From Longispora sp047121295 (GTDB lineage: Bacteria; Actinomycetota; Actinomycetes; Mycobacteriales; Micromonosporaceae): 64,000 nt of DNA. The notes beneath the pieces were generated by a model, which did no database searches, was not told where the DNA came from, and saw nothing but the letters and a program-made list of their open reading frames with translations. Both the position numbers and the translations under genes were made by a program. The stretch is from assembly GCF_047121295.1 (NCBI RefSeq), contig NZ_CP139447.1, forward strand, positions 3,224,001-3,288,000, read 5' to 3'. Within the stretch, counting starts at the first letter, position 1. Each line of letters starts with the position of its first letter. This document shows positions 26,100 to 35,066 of this stretch, piece by piece.

Positions 26100-28871
26100 A
26101 TGAGCAGACGCTTCGCCGCGGGCGGCACTGTCGCACTCGTCGCCGGCCTCCTGGCCGCCGTGTCCACGAGCGCGCAGGCCGCCCCGCCGTCTCTCCAGGC
26201 CCAGGCCGTGGCCTCGGCGGACGCCTCGATCAGATCCCATCCCGACGCGGTCAGCGCGGCGCCCGGCGACGCGTACACCGTGGCCCGGACGGTCACCGAG
26301 GCCTCCGGCGCGTCGCACGTCCGCTACACCCGCACGCACAACGGGCTGCCGGTGCTCGGCGGCGACTTCGTCGTGCACAACGCCCCCGGCGGCTCCCTCG
26401 CCGGGGTCACCAGCGCCCTGACCGCCCCGCTCGCGGTGGACACCAGGGCCGCCGTCCCGGCCGCGCGTGCCGCGTCGGCCTCGCGGGCGGCGTTCACGGG
26501 CGCGGTCAGCGGCGCGGACGCGCCCCGGCTGGTCGTGGACGCCACCTCCGGCGCGGGACACCTCGCGTGGGAGACCGTCGTGCGGGGGACCCGCGCGCAG
26601 ACCCCCAGCGTGCTGCACGTGCTGACCGACGCGCGGACCGGCGCGGTCACCGGCTCCTTCGACGAGGTCAAGACCCTCGGCCCGGGCGCCACGGGCACCG
26701 GCGGCCTCGCCTCGGACGGCCCGGGTGTCGGCGGCACCGGCACCGGCGACCGCACGGCGGACGGTCCGGGGACGGTCGGCACCGGCACCGGAGACCTCGC
26801 CTCGGACGGCCCCGGCACCACGGGGACCGGTGGCGGCGACCTGCCGGCGGGGCTGAACGTCGCGGGTACCGGCAAAAGCATCTACTCGGGCACGGTCTCG
26901 ATCGACACGACCCCGTCGTACTCGATGGTGGACCCCTCGCACGGCAACGGCAGCACGTGTGACCTGAACCAGGGCTCCGGCGCGTGCGCCACGTTCACGG
27001 ACGCGGACAACGTGTGGGGCGACGGCACCCAGGCCAACCGGCAGTCGGCCGGCGTGGACGCGCACTACGGCGCGGCGCTGACCTTCGACTACTTCAAGAA
27101 CGTGCACGGCCGCAACGGCATCTTCGGCAACGGCGCGGGCGTGGCCAGCCGGGTGCACTACGGCAGCAACTACATCAACGCGTTCTGGAACGGCTCGACG
27201 ATGACGTACGGCGACGGGCAGAGCAACCAGCGCCCGCTGGTCGCCATCGACGTCGCCGGGCACGAGATGGGCCACGGCATCACCGAGAACATCATCCCGG
27301 GCGGCCTGACCTACTCGGGCGAGTCGGGCGGGCTGAACGAGTCCGCGAGCGACATCTGGGGCTCGATGGTGGAGTACTCGGCGAACAACGCCAGCGACCC
27401 CGGCGACTACCTGATCGGCGAGAAGATCAACATCTTCGGCAACGGGAACCCGCTGCGGTGGATGTACGACCCGAAGCTCGACGGCTCGTCGAAGAACTGC
27501 TGGTACGACGGCATCGGCAACATCGACGTGCACTACTCCTCCGGCGTCGGCAACCTGGCGTACTACTTCCTCGCCGAGGGCAGCACCGCCAACGCCCCGC
27601 TGTGCCCGGGCGCCTCGCCGGTGACCGGTGTCGGCCGGGACAAGGCCGCGAAGATCTGGTACCGGGCGATGGACCTGTACTTCACCAGCTCCACGAAGTA
27701 CGTCGCGGTCGGCGCGAACGACGCGCGGGCGGCCACCCTGTCGGCGGCGACCGACCTGTACGGGCTGTGCTCGGCCGAGTACAAGACGGTGCAGGGGGCG
27801 TGGACGGGCGTGAACGTCGCCGGCGAGGACGCGCCGTGCACCACCCCGGGCACCCGGGTCGCCCGCGACTACAACGGCGACGGGCGCTCCGACCTGGCGC
27901 TGACCGGCGGCTCGGGCTGGACGACGGTGCCGGTGGCCTTCGGCAACGGCGCGGGCTCGTTCAGCGTCACGAACAGCGGCGTGACCAACTTCCCGGGCTG
28001 GGCGGCCACGTCCGGCGTGCAGGCCGTCTCCGGCGACTTCAACGGCGACGGCCGCGCGGACATCGCCCTGGCCGGCGGCTCGGGCTGGACGACCGTGCCG
28101 GTGGCGTTCTCCAACGGCAACGGCACGTTCACCGTCACGAACAGCGGCGTCGCGAACTTCCCCGGCTGGGCCACCACCCCGGGCGTGAAGCTCCTCGCGG
28201 GCGACCTCAACGGCGACGGCCGGGCCGACCTGGCGCTGACCGGCGGCTCCGGCTGGACGACGGTGCCGGTGGCGTTCTCGAACGGGAACGGCACGTTCAA
28301 CGTCACCAACAACGGGGTCGCGAACTTCCCCGGCTGGGCGGCGACGGCCAACGTCAAGGCCGTGGCCGGCGACTTCAACGGCGACGGCCGGGCGGACATC
28401 GCCCTGACCGGCGGCTCGGGCTGGACGACGGTGCCGGTGGCGTTCTCGAACGGGAACGGCACCTTCAACGTCACCAACTCCGGCGTGGCGAACATCCCGG
28501 GCTGGGCGACGACGCCCGGCGTGAAGGTGGCGGCCGGCGACATCAACGGCGACGGCCGGGCCGACTTCCTGCTCACGGGCGCCGCCGGCTGGACGACCGT
28601 GCCGGTGGCGTTCTCCAACGGGAACGGCACCTTCACCGTCACCAACAACGGGGTCGCGAACATCCCGGGTTGGGCGGCCACGGCCGGCGTGCAGGTCGCG
28701 GCCGGTGACTTCAACGGCGACGGCCGGACGGACTTCGCCCTCGCGGGCGGGTCCGGCTGGACGACGGTGCCGGTGGCGTTCTCGACCGGGTCGGGCTCGT
28801 TCACCGTCACCAACAACGGAGTGGCCAACTTCCCGGGCTGGGCGACGACGCCCGGCGTGAAGCTGGTCTGA
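26100..28871 (+). CDS. Secreted thermolysin-family (M4) metallopeptidase with FG-GAP repeats
   Basis: This 923-residue exported protease has a signal peptide to about residue 33 (TVALVAGLLAAVSTSAQAAP). A FTP/PepSY-type propeptide follows to about 220 (TRTHNGLPVLGGDFVVHNAPGG). The linker at about 200-260 is rich in Gly/Thr/Asp-Gly-Pro repeats. The catalytic domain has HEMGH at 388-392, third zinc ligand E414 (GLNESASDIWG) and catalytic H478 (DVHYSSGVGN). The C-terminus carries six 56-residue FG-GAP/VCBS units. It would be secreted as a zymogen and degrade proteins outside the cell. ATG 26100 is preferred over ATG 26055 because it starts directly at the basic n-region. A terminator follows. Confidence 0.92.
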   Translation: MSRRFAAGGTVALVAGLLAAVSTSAQAAPPSLQAQAVASADASIRSHPDAVSAAPGDAYTVARTVTEASGASHVRYTRTHNGLPVLGGDFVVHNAPGGSLAGVTSALTAPLAVDTRAAVPAARAASASRAAFTGAVSGADAPRLVVDATSGAGHLAWETVVRGTRAQTPSVLHVLTDARTGAVTGSFDEVKTLGPGATGTGGLASDGPGVGGTGTGDRTADGPGTVGTGTGDLASDGPGTTGTGGGDLPAGLNVAGTGKSIYSGTVSIDTTPSYSMVDPSHGNGSTCDLNQGSGACATFTDADNVWGDGTQANRQSAGVDAHYGAALTFDYFKNVHGRNGIFGNGAGVASRVHYGSNYINAFWNGSTMTYGDGQSNQRPLVAIDVAGHEMGHGITENIIPGGLTYSGESGGLNESASDIWGSMVEYSANNASDPGDYLIGEKINIFGNGNPLRWMYDPKLDGSSKNCWYDGIGNIDVHYSSGVGNLAYYFLAEGSTANAPLCPGASPVTGVGRDKAAKIWYRAMDLYFTSSTKYVAVGANDARAATLSAATDLYGLCSAEYKTVQGAWTGVNVAGEDAPCTTPGTRVARDYNGDGRSDLALTGGSGWTTVPVAFGNGAGSFSVTNSGVTNFPGWAATSGVQAVSGDFNGDGRADIALAGGSGWTTVPVAFSNGNGTFTVTNSGVANFPGWATTPGVKLLAGDLNGDGRADLALTGGSGWTTVPVAFSNGNGTFNVTNNGVANFPGWAATANVKAVAGDFNGDGRADIALTGGSGWTTVPVAFSNGNGTFNVTNSGVANIPGWATTPGVKVAAGDINGDGRADFLLTGAAGWTTVPVAFSNGNGTFTVTNNGVANIPGWAATAGVQVAAGDFNGDGRTDFALAGGSGWTTVPVAFSTGSGSFTVTNNGVANFPGWATTPGVKLV
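27867..28871 (+). repeat. Six in-frame 168-bp repeats (FG-GAP/VCBS units)
   Basis: Six consecutive units of 168 bp each encode 56 residues starting D-x-NGDGR-[AST]-D and containing GGSGWTTVPVAF (the fifth has GAAGWTTVPVAF). The DxNGDGxxD loops are calcium-binding motifs of beta-propeller blades. Units differ mainly at third positions and a few residues. This implies recent tandem duplication or gene conversion. Confidence 0.9.
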
Positions 28872-28876
28872 CGACC

Positions 28877-28915
28877 GGCGCTCCCCGCGCGACCACCCTG
28901 CGCGCGGGGAGCGCC
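28877..28915 (+). terminator. Terminator of the M4 peptidase gene
   Basis: Perfect 15-bp GC stem (28877-28891 with 28901-28915, loop ACCACCCTG) starting five bases after the stop codon. Confidence 0.85.
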
Positions 28916-28921
28916 TTCGTC

Positions 28922-29269
28922 TGGGGTGGCCTGGGGGTGGCGTGGGCGGGGGTGTGGCCTGGGCGGGGTGTGGCCTGGGGCCGGGGCGCGGAGCGCCCCG
29001 GCCCCAGGCCGGCCGTCCCCACCGGGGATCACCCCCGCCCGGCTGGGCGGTGCCGCCCCCACCGTGGACGCCCCCTGCCCACCGGGCCGTGCCCGCGACA
29101 CCGGGAACCGGCCCGGCCACCGGGCCGTGTCGGCGTCACCGGGGACCGGCCCGGCCCGCTGGGCGGTGCCGTGCCCGCCGGGGGCCACCCGGACACCCCG
29201 GGCGGTGCCGCCGCGCTCGGACCAGGCGTCGCCGTACCCGAAAAATGGTCTTCGCCGTTCCGGTTCCGG
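28922..29269. other. Gene-free gap with G-rich direct repeats and an 18-bp hairpin
   Basis: No convincing gene lies between the M4 terminator and the 3' end of the SMI1 gene. The first part is strongly strand-asymmetric (GGCCTGGGGGTGGCGTGGGC and variants of GTGGCCTGGG), with several G-runs that could form a G-quadruplex. A perfect 18-bp hairpin with loop GGA (28972-28989 with 28993-29010) follows. The rest is Pro/Arg-coding shadow sequence with repeated CACCGGG motifs. Confidence 0.6.
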
Positions 29270-29797
29270 TCAGGCCGTCGCCGCCCGGGACCTGGCGTCC
29301 GGCCACAGCGGCATGTCCACGGGCTCGTCCTCGTCGCCCCACCAGCCGGTGTTCTCCAGGTGCCTCGTGAACCACCCGGCCAGGCTCGGCGCGTCGACGA
29401 ACCAGGCCGTGTCCGGGTCGCCCGGGTTCGGCTCGAACAGCAGCACGGTGCCCTCGTCGGACCGGCAGTCCACGCACGCGAACATCCCGCAGCCCCAGTC
29501 CAGGACGGGCAGGACGCCCTCCGGCCAGGCCCAGTCGGTGCCGGCCAGCTCCCGGCGCTGGCCGAGGTAGTTGTCGACGGCCGAGAACCGCCCGGTCAGG
29601 TTGAGCAGGTGGCACTCGGGGCCGAAGCCCCCGTCGCCCACCCGGGTGTACACGGCCGCGAGCAGCGGGTGCAGCGCGAACCCGAGCGCCTCCTCCGCCC
29701 GGGCCAGCTCGGCGGGGTCCAGGGGCGGCCGCACCGGGTCGCCGTCCTCCTCGGCGCGGCGGGCGAGACGGGCGACGAGTTCGGCGGTGTCAGTCAT
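29270..29797 (-). CDS. SMI1/KNR4-family protein
   Basis: This 175-residue protein starts at ATG 29797. It follows the SMI1/KNR4 (SUKH) pattern: a helical start with PPLDPAELARAEEALGFALH, then LLAAVYTRVGDGGFGPECHL, a central beta part (VLPVLDWGCGMFACVDC) and an acidic end (WWGDEDEPVDMPLW). Bacterial SUKH proteins are often immunity proteins against contact-dependent toxins, but orphan copies are common and no toxin gene is visible. It is divergent from the NRPS cluster and marks its left edge. Confidence 0.8.
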   Translation of the reverse strand: MTDTAELVARLARRAEEDGDPVRPPLDPAELARAEEALGFALHPLLAAVYTRVGDGGFGPECHLLNLTGRFSAVDNYLGQRRELAGTDWAWPEGVLPVLDWGCGMFACVDCRSDEGTVLLFEPNPGDPDTAWFVDAPSLAGWFTRHLENTGWWGDEDEPVDMPLWPDARSRAATA

Positions 29798-29906
29798 GCG
29801 GCCATTCTCATCACGGGGTACGACACCGGCCCGCCGGCCCCGGGACCCCGGCCGCCCCGCGCGTCGCGGCCCCTCCCACGCGCCCCACTCGCGCCCGCCG
29901 GGAAGG

Positions 29907-29927
29907 GATATAGGCCGCGTATAGCGG
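29907..29927 (+). promoter_or_regulatory. Candidate SARP operator upstream of mbtH-NRPS-A
   Basis: The 21-bp element contains the direct repeat TATAGGC-N4-TATAGCG, with TATAG at 29909-29913 and 29920-29924 giving an 11-bp period. SARP activators typically bind heptamer direct repeats with this period over the -35 region. All but one base recur at 44271-44291 before the second NRPS gene. The element ends 52 bp before the mbtH start, a sensible promoter distance. Confidence 0.7.
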
Positions 29928-29979
29928 AAGGTCGCATCGTGCTCGGTGGACCCCGCCGAGTCGAGAGCAGGAGCGAGCC

Positions 29980-30177
29980 ATGTCTGACGACCGCACGTAC
30001 CGCGTGGTGCGTAACGACGAGGAGCAGTACTCGCTGTGGTGGGCGGACCGTCAGCCCCCCGCCGGCTGGGCCTTCGACGGCCCGGAGGGCAGCCGCGAGC
30101 AGTGCCTGGCCCGGATCGGCGAGATCTGGACCGACCTGCGCCCGCTGAGCCTGCGTGAGCGGATGGCGAACGCATGA
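29980..30177 (+). CDS. mbtH: MbtH-like protein
   Basis: This 65-residue protein has the full family signature: NDEEQYSLWW, a PAGW turn, and IGEIWTDLRPLSLRERM at the end. MbtH-like proteins bind adenylation domains and raise their solubility or activity. AGGAG precedes the ATG. The stop overlaps the NRPS-A start (ATGA), so the two are translationally coupled. It is the only MbtH in the window and presumably serves all six adenylation domains. The usual SLWP is SLWW here. Confidence 0.96.
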   Translation: MSDDRTYRVVRNDEEQYSLWWADRQPPAGWAFDGPEGSREQCLARIGEIWTDLRPLSLRERMANA

Positions 30178-33100
30178 GCCTCCTGCACCAGCTCGTCGCC
30201 GAGCAGGCCGCCCGCACGCCCGACGCCGTGGCGGTCATCGACGAGCACCACACCGTCGGCTACCGCGAGCTCGACCTGCGGGCCAACCGGCTCGCCCACC
30301 ACCTGCACGGGCTCGGCGTCGGCCCGGAGTCCCTGGTCGGGGTCCGGATGCGCCGGGGCGCCGACCTGGTCGTGGCGCTGCTCGCGGTGTGGAAGGCGGG
30401 GGCGGCGTACGTCCCGCTGGACCCCGAGCACCCGCGCGACCGGCTGCACTGGGTCCTGGAGGACACCGCAGCGCGGATCGTCCTGACCGAGGAGTCCCTG
30501 GCCGACGCGCTGCACGGTACCGCCGCGCGGCCCGTGTGCCTGGCCCCCGGCTGGGGCGAGGTCCAGGCGCTGCCCGAGGCGCCGCCGGCCGTCGAGGTGA
30601 CCGGCGACAACGCCGCGTACGCGATCTACACCTCCGGCTCCACCGGCCGGCCCAAGGGCGTCGTCGTGGGGCACGGCGCGATCCGCAACCGGGTGCTGTG
30701 GGCCGTCGAGCGGCACCAGATGTCGGCCGCCGACCGGGTGCTGCAGAAGACCGCGCTGACGTTCGACGCGGCGTGCTGGGAGTTCTTCGCCCCGCTGATC
30801 AGCGGCGGCACCGTGGTGCTGGCCCCGGTGGGCGCCGAGCGCGACCCGGCCGCGCTGGTCGCCGCGATCGTCCGGCACGAGGTCACGGTCCTGCAGGGCG
30901 TGCCTTCCGTGTACCGTCTCCTCGCCGACGAGCCGGCCTGGCGCGACTGCCTGTCGCTGCGGCTGCTGTTCTCGGCCGGCGAGCCGCTGCACGCCGAGCT
31001 GGGCCGCCGGCTGACCGACGGGCTGAAGGCCGAGCTGTGGAACACCTACGGCCCGACCGAGTGCGCCATCGACGTCACGGCGCACCCGTTCGACCCGGTG
31101 CAGGAGACCGGCCCGGTGCCGATCGGCCGGCCGATCGCGAACAACCGGGTGCTGGTCCTCGACGCCGACGGCGAGCCGGTCCCGGTCGGCATGCCCGGTG
31201 AGCTGCACGCTGGCGGGGTCGGCGTGGGCCGGGGCTACCTGGGCCGCCCGGACCTGACCGCCGCGACGTTCGTCCCGGACCCCTACGGCGAGCCGGGCAC
31301 CCGGCTGTACCGGACCGGGGACCAGGTGCGCTGGCGGCCCGACGGGTCGCTGGAGTACCTCGGCCGGATCGACCAGCAGGTCAAGATCAACGGGGTCCGG
31401 ATCGAGCCCGGCGAGGTCGAGGCCGCCTTGGCGGCGCACGCCGACGTCAAGGGCGCGACCGTGGTCGCCTTCTCCGACGCCGACGGGTCCAAGCGCCTCG
31501 CCGGCTACGTCGTCGGCTCCCGGGCGCTGGCCGGCACCGAGCTGCGCGAGTTCCTCCGCGACCGGCTGCCCGAGGCGCTGATCCCGGCCGTGTTCGTCCA
31601 GCTCGACGCCTTCCCGCTCACCGCGAGCGGCAAGGTCGATCGGGCGGCACTGCCCGCGCCGGAGCTGGAGGGCACGGACTTCGTGGCGCCGCGTACCCCC
31701 GCCGAGGCCCTGGTCGCGCAGGTCTGGGCCGACCTGCTCAAGGTCGACCGGGTCGGGGTGCACGACGACTTCTTCAGCCTCGGCGGCTCCTCGCTCGTGC
31801 TGACCCGGCTGGCGAAGGCCCTGCGGGTCGCGTCCGGCGGCGAGGTGCAGCTGCGCGGCCTGTTCACGGCCACCACGGTCGAACAGCAGGCACTGCTGCT
31901 CACCCTCCCCACCGAGGTCGTGCCGCCGGTCGTGCCGGTGCCCCGCGACGGGACGCTGCCGCTGTCGTTCGCCCAGCACCGGCTGTGGTTCCTCGACCGG
32001 ATGCAGCCGGCCAGCCCCGAGTGGGTCGCGCCGGTCCTGCTCCGCCTCGACCCGGCGCTGGAGCCGGCCGCCGTCCGTCGGGCCCTCGACGGGCTCGCGG
32101 CCCGGCACGAGATCCTCCGCACCCGGTACGTCACCGAAGCCGGCGAGCCCGTGCAGGTCATCGACCCGCCGGCCCCGGTCGAGCTCCGGGTCGCGGACTC
32201 CGCCGCCGCCGACCTGACCGACGTGCTCGCCCAGCAGCTCGCGCGCGGCTTCGACCTGGCCACCGGCCCGGTCTGGCGGGCGCTGCTGGTCCGGGTGCCC
32301 GGCGAGGAGCACGTCCTGCTGCTCACCCTGCACCACATCGCCTCCGACGGCGGGTCCACCGTGGTCATCGAGCGCGAACTCGCCGCCCTGCTGGCCGGGA
32401 CGGAGCTGTCGCCGCTGCCCGTGCAGTACGCCGACTACGCCGCCTGGCAGCGCTCCTGGCTCACCGACGAGCGCCTGGGCCGCGACCTGGACTACTGGCG
32501 GGCCGCCCTCGACGGCCTGCGCCCCCTGGAACTGCCCACCGACCGGCCCCGGCCCGCCGAGCGCGACCCGCGCGGCGCCGGGGTGCGGATCACGGTGCCG
32601 GCGGACCTGGCGGCGGCCGTGGAGAAGCTGGGCAAGCGGCACGGGGCGACCCCGTTCATGACGCTGCTCACCGCGTTCGGCGCGGTCCTGGCCCGCTACA
32701 CCGGGCAGTGGGACACCGTCGTCGGGGTACCGGTGTCCGGACGGGACAGGCCGGAGGCCGAGAACCTGGTCGGCTGCTTCCTGAACTCCCTGGTCCTGCG
32801 GGCCAACCTGGAGGGTGCCACCTTCGCCGAGGCACTGGACCGGGTCCGCAGGGTGTGCACAGACGCGTTCGCGCACCAGGAGCTGCCGTTCGAGCGCCTC
32901 GTCGAGGACCTGCAGCCCGACCGGGACCTGTCGCGGACCCCGCTGTACCAGGTGGGCTTCGACCTGCTCGACGAGGGCCAGACGGCCAACGCGGGCGGCG
33001 AGGCCTTCCAGGACGCGTGGCGGGTCTCCAAGACCGACGTGACCCTGTTCATGTGGCGGGGCGAGGACGGCTCGCTGTCCGGCGCCCTGGAGTACGCCAC

Positions 33101-35066
33101 GGCCCTGTTCGACGAGGCCACCATGACCCGGCTCGGCGACCACCTCGTCGGCCTGTTGGAGGCGGTCACCACCTACCCGGACACCGCGCTGAACCGGGTG
33201 GACTTCCTCGACCCGGTCGAGAGGGCGCTGCTCGCGGCCCCGGCCCGCGCCGAGCACCCGGTCGCCCGGTGCGTGCACGAGGTCTTCGAGGAGCAGGTCG
33301 CCGAGACCCCCGACGCGGTCGCGGTCGCCTTCGGCGAGCACGAGCTGACGTACGCGCAGCTCAACGCGCGGGCCAACCGGCTCGCCCACCACCTGCGCGG
33401 CCTCGGTGCCGGCCCGGAGTCGCTGGTCGGGGTGTGCCTGGAGCGTGGCCCGGACCTGGTCCCGACCCTGCTGGGCGTCCTGAAGTCCGGCGCGGCCTAC
33501 CTGCCGCTGGACCCGGTGCAGCCGGCCGACCGGCTCGGCTTCATGCTCGCCGACGCGGGCGCGAAGATCGTGGTCACCCGGTCCGAACACGCCGGGCTCG
33601 TGCGGGGCACGCTGGTGTTGCTGGACGAGGAGCTGGAAGGCCCGGAGCACAACCCCGAGCCGCTGGGCACCCCCGACAACCTGATCTACGTCATCTACAC
33701 GTCGGGCTCCACCGGCAAGCCCAAGGGCGTCTGCCTCACCCACGAGAACGTCCTGCGGCTGCTCACCTCCGCGTGGGAGCACTACGAGTTCGGGCCCACC
33801 GACGTGTGGCCGCTGTTCCACTCGTACGCCTTCGACGTGTCCGTCTGGGAACTGTGGGGCGCGCTGCTGCACGGCGGCAAGCTGGTCGTCGTGCCCCGCG
33901 AGGTGACCCGCGCGCCGGACGAGTTCCTGGACTTGCTCGTCGAGCACCAGGTCACGGTCCTCAACCAGACGCCGAGCGCCTTCCGGAGCCTGGTGGCCCT
34001 CGCCGGCGACGGCGACCCCCGGATCGACCGGCTCAACCTGCGGGCGATCGTCTTCGCCGGCGAGAAGCTGGACGTGCCCGACCTCGCGCCGTGGACCGAC
34101 CGGTTCAGCGTCGAGCACCCGGCGCTGGTCAACATGTACGGCATCACCGAGACCACCGTGCACTCCACCTACTACCAGGTCCAGGCCTGCGACCTGGAGC
34201 CACTGGCCGGCAACCCGGTCGGGCACCCGCTCGCCGACCTGCGCATCCACCTGCTCGACCCGGACGGCAACCTGGTCCCGGTCGGCGTGCCCGGCGAGAT
34301 CCATGTCGGCGGGCCGGGGGTCGCGCGCGGCTACCTCAACCGGCCGGAGCTGACCGCCGAGCGGTTCGTGCCGGACCCGTGGGGGACCGGCCGGCTGTAC
34401 AAGTCGGGCGACCTGGCGAAGAGGAGGCCCGACGGGAGCCTGGAGTTCCTGGGCCGCGCCGACGACCAGGTCAAGATCCGGGGCTACCGGATCGAGCTGG
34501 GCGAGGTGCAGGCCGTCCTCGCCGGCCACCCGTCGGTCCGCGACGCCGTCGTGATCGCCGACGAGCCGACCCCGGGGGACAAGCGCCTCGTCGCGTACTA
34601 CGTGCCGACCGCCTCGGTCGGGGGCGCCGAGCTGGCAGAGCACTGCGGGGTGGGGCTGCCGGAGTACATGGTGCCGTCCGCGTTCGTACCCCTCGACAGG
34701 ATCCCGCTGACCGCCAACGGGAAGCTCGACAAGCGCGCCCTGCCCGCCCCGGACCGCGACGCGCTGCGCTCGACCGTCGAGTTCGTCGCCCCCCGCGACG
34801 TGGTCGAGGAGCGGATCAGCGAGATCTGGGTCGAACTGCTCGGCGTCGAGCCGGGCGTGCACGCCAACTTCTTCGCCCTGGGCGGGCACTCGCTGCTCGC
34901 GGTGCGGCTCGCCTCGCGGCTCCAGGAGGAGTTCGACGTGGAGATCCCGGTCCGCGACATCTTCGAACGCAACACGGTCGCGCACCTCGCGCTCCTGGTC
35001 GAGGACCGGATCCGGGCCGAGATCGCCGCACTGTCCGACGACGAACTGGCGGAGGCCGGCCAATGA
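30174..35066 (+). CDS. NRPS-A: A-T-C-A-T (initiation module plus second module)
   Basis: This 1630-residue synthetase starts directly with an adenylation domain (about 1-505) and no condensation domain, so it begins the peptide. T1 carries the phosphopantetheine Ser540 (LGGSS). C (about 575-1010) has intact HHIASDG at 720-726, LCL type. A2 is about 1030-1530 and T2 has Ser1573 (LGGHS). There is no epimerase. Hand-aligned specificity residues of A1 are D-A-W-Q-F-A-T-I-D-K, close to Gln codes. Those of A2 are D-V-W-N-V-A-M-V-H-K, close to Thr codes. The acidic C-terminal helix (AEIAALSDDELAEAG) could dock to the basic N-terminal helix of NRPS-B. The specificity calls are tentative. Confidence 0.93.
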   Translation: MSLLHQLVAEQAARTPDAVAVIDEHHTVGYRELDLRANRLAHHLHGLGVGPESLVGVRMRRGADLVVALLAVWKAGAAYVPLDPEHPRDRLHWVLEDTAARIVLTEESLADALHGTAARPVCLAPGWGEVQALPEAPPAVEVTGDNAAYAIYTSGSTGRPKGVVVGHGAIRNRVLWAVERHQMSAADRVLQKTALTFDAACWEFFAPLISGGTVVLAPVGAERDPAALVAAIVRHEVTVLQGVPSVYRLLADEPAWRDCLSLRLLFSAGEPLHAELGRRLTDGLKAELWNTYGPTECAIDVTAHPFDPVQETGPVPIGRPIANNRVLVLDADGEPVPVGMPGELHAGGVGVGRGYLGRPDLTAATFVPDPYGEPGTRLYRTGDQVRWRPDGSLEYLGRIDQQVKINGVRIEPGEVEAALAAHADVKGATVVAFSDADGSKRLAGYVVGSRALAGTELREFLRDRLPEALIPAVFVQLDAFPLTASGKVDRAALPAPELEGTDFVAPRTPAEALVAQVWADLLKVDRVGVHDDFFSLGGSSLVLTRLAKALRVASGGEVQLRGLFTATTVEQQALLLTLPTEVVPPVVPVPRDGTLPLSFAQHRLWFLDRMQPASPEWVAPVLLRLDPALEPAAVRRALDGLAARHEILRTRYVTEAGEPVQVIDPPAPVELRVADSAAADLTDVLAQQLARGFDLATGPVWRALLVRVPGEEHVLLLTLHHIASDGGSTVVIERELAALLAGTELSPLPVQYADYAAWQRSWLTDERLGRDLDYWRAALDGLRPLELPTDRPRPAERDPRGAGVRITVPADLAAAVEKLGKRHGATPFMTLLTAFGAVLARYTGQWDTVVGVPVSGRDRPEAENLVGCFLNSLVLRANLEGATFAEALDRVRRVCTDAFAHQELPFERLVEDLQPDRDLSRTPLYQVGFDLLDEGQTANAGGEAFQDAWRVSKTDVTLFMWRGEDGSLSGALEYATALFDEATMTRLGDHLVGLLEAVTTYPDTALNRVDFLDPVERALLAAPARAEHPVARCVHEVFEEQVAETPDAVAVAFGEHELTYAQLNARANRLAHHLRGLGAGPESLVGVCLERGPDLVPTLLGVLKSGAAYLPLDPVQPADRLGFMLADAGAKIVVTRSEHAGLVRGTLVLLDEELEGPEHNPEPLGTPDNLIYVIYTSGSTGKPKGVCLTHENVLRLLTSAWEHYEFGPTDVWPLFHSYAFDVSVWELWGALLHGGKLVVVPREVTRAPDEFLDLLVEHQVTVLNQTPSAFRSLVALAGDGDPRIDRLNLRAIVFAGEKLDVPDLAPWTDRFSVEHPALVNMYGITETTVHSTYYQVQACDLEPLAGNPVGHPLADLRIHLLDPDGNLVPVGVPGEIHVGGPGVARGYLNRPELTAERFVPDPWGTGRLYKSGDLAKRRPDGSLEFLGRADDQVKIRGYRIELGEVQAVLAGHPSVRDAVVIADEPTPGDKRLVAYYVPTASVGGAELAEHCGVGLPEYMVPSAFVPLDRIPLTANGKLDKRALPAPDRDALRSTVEFVAPRDVVEERISEIWVELLGVEPGVHANFFALGGHSLLAVRLASRLQEEFDVEIPVRDIFERNTVAHLALLVEDRIRAEIAALSDDELAEAGQ

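Noticed and set aside
29270..29797. The SMI1/KNR4 protein as an immunity gene of a toxin system
   Set aside because: No toxin gene, polymorphic repeat or secretion gene is adjacent, so I leave it as an orphan family member.
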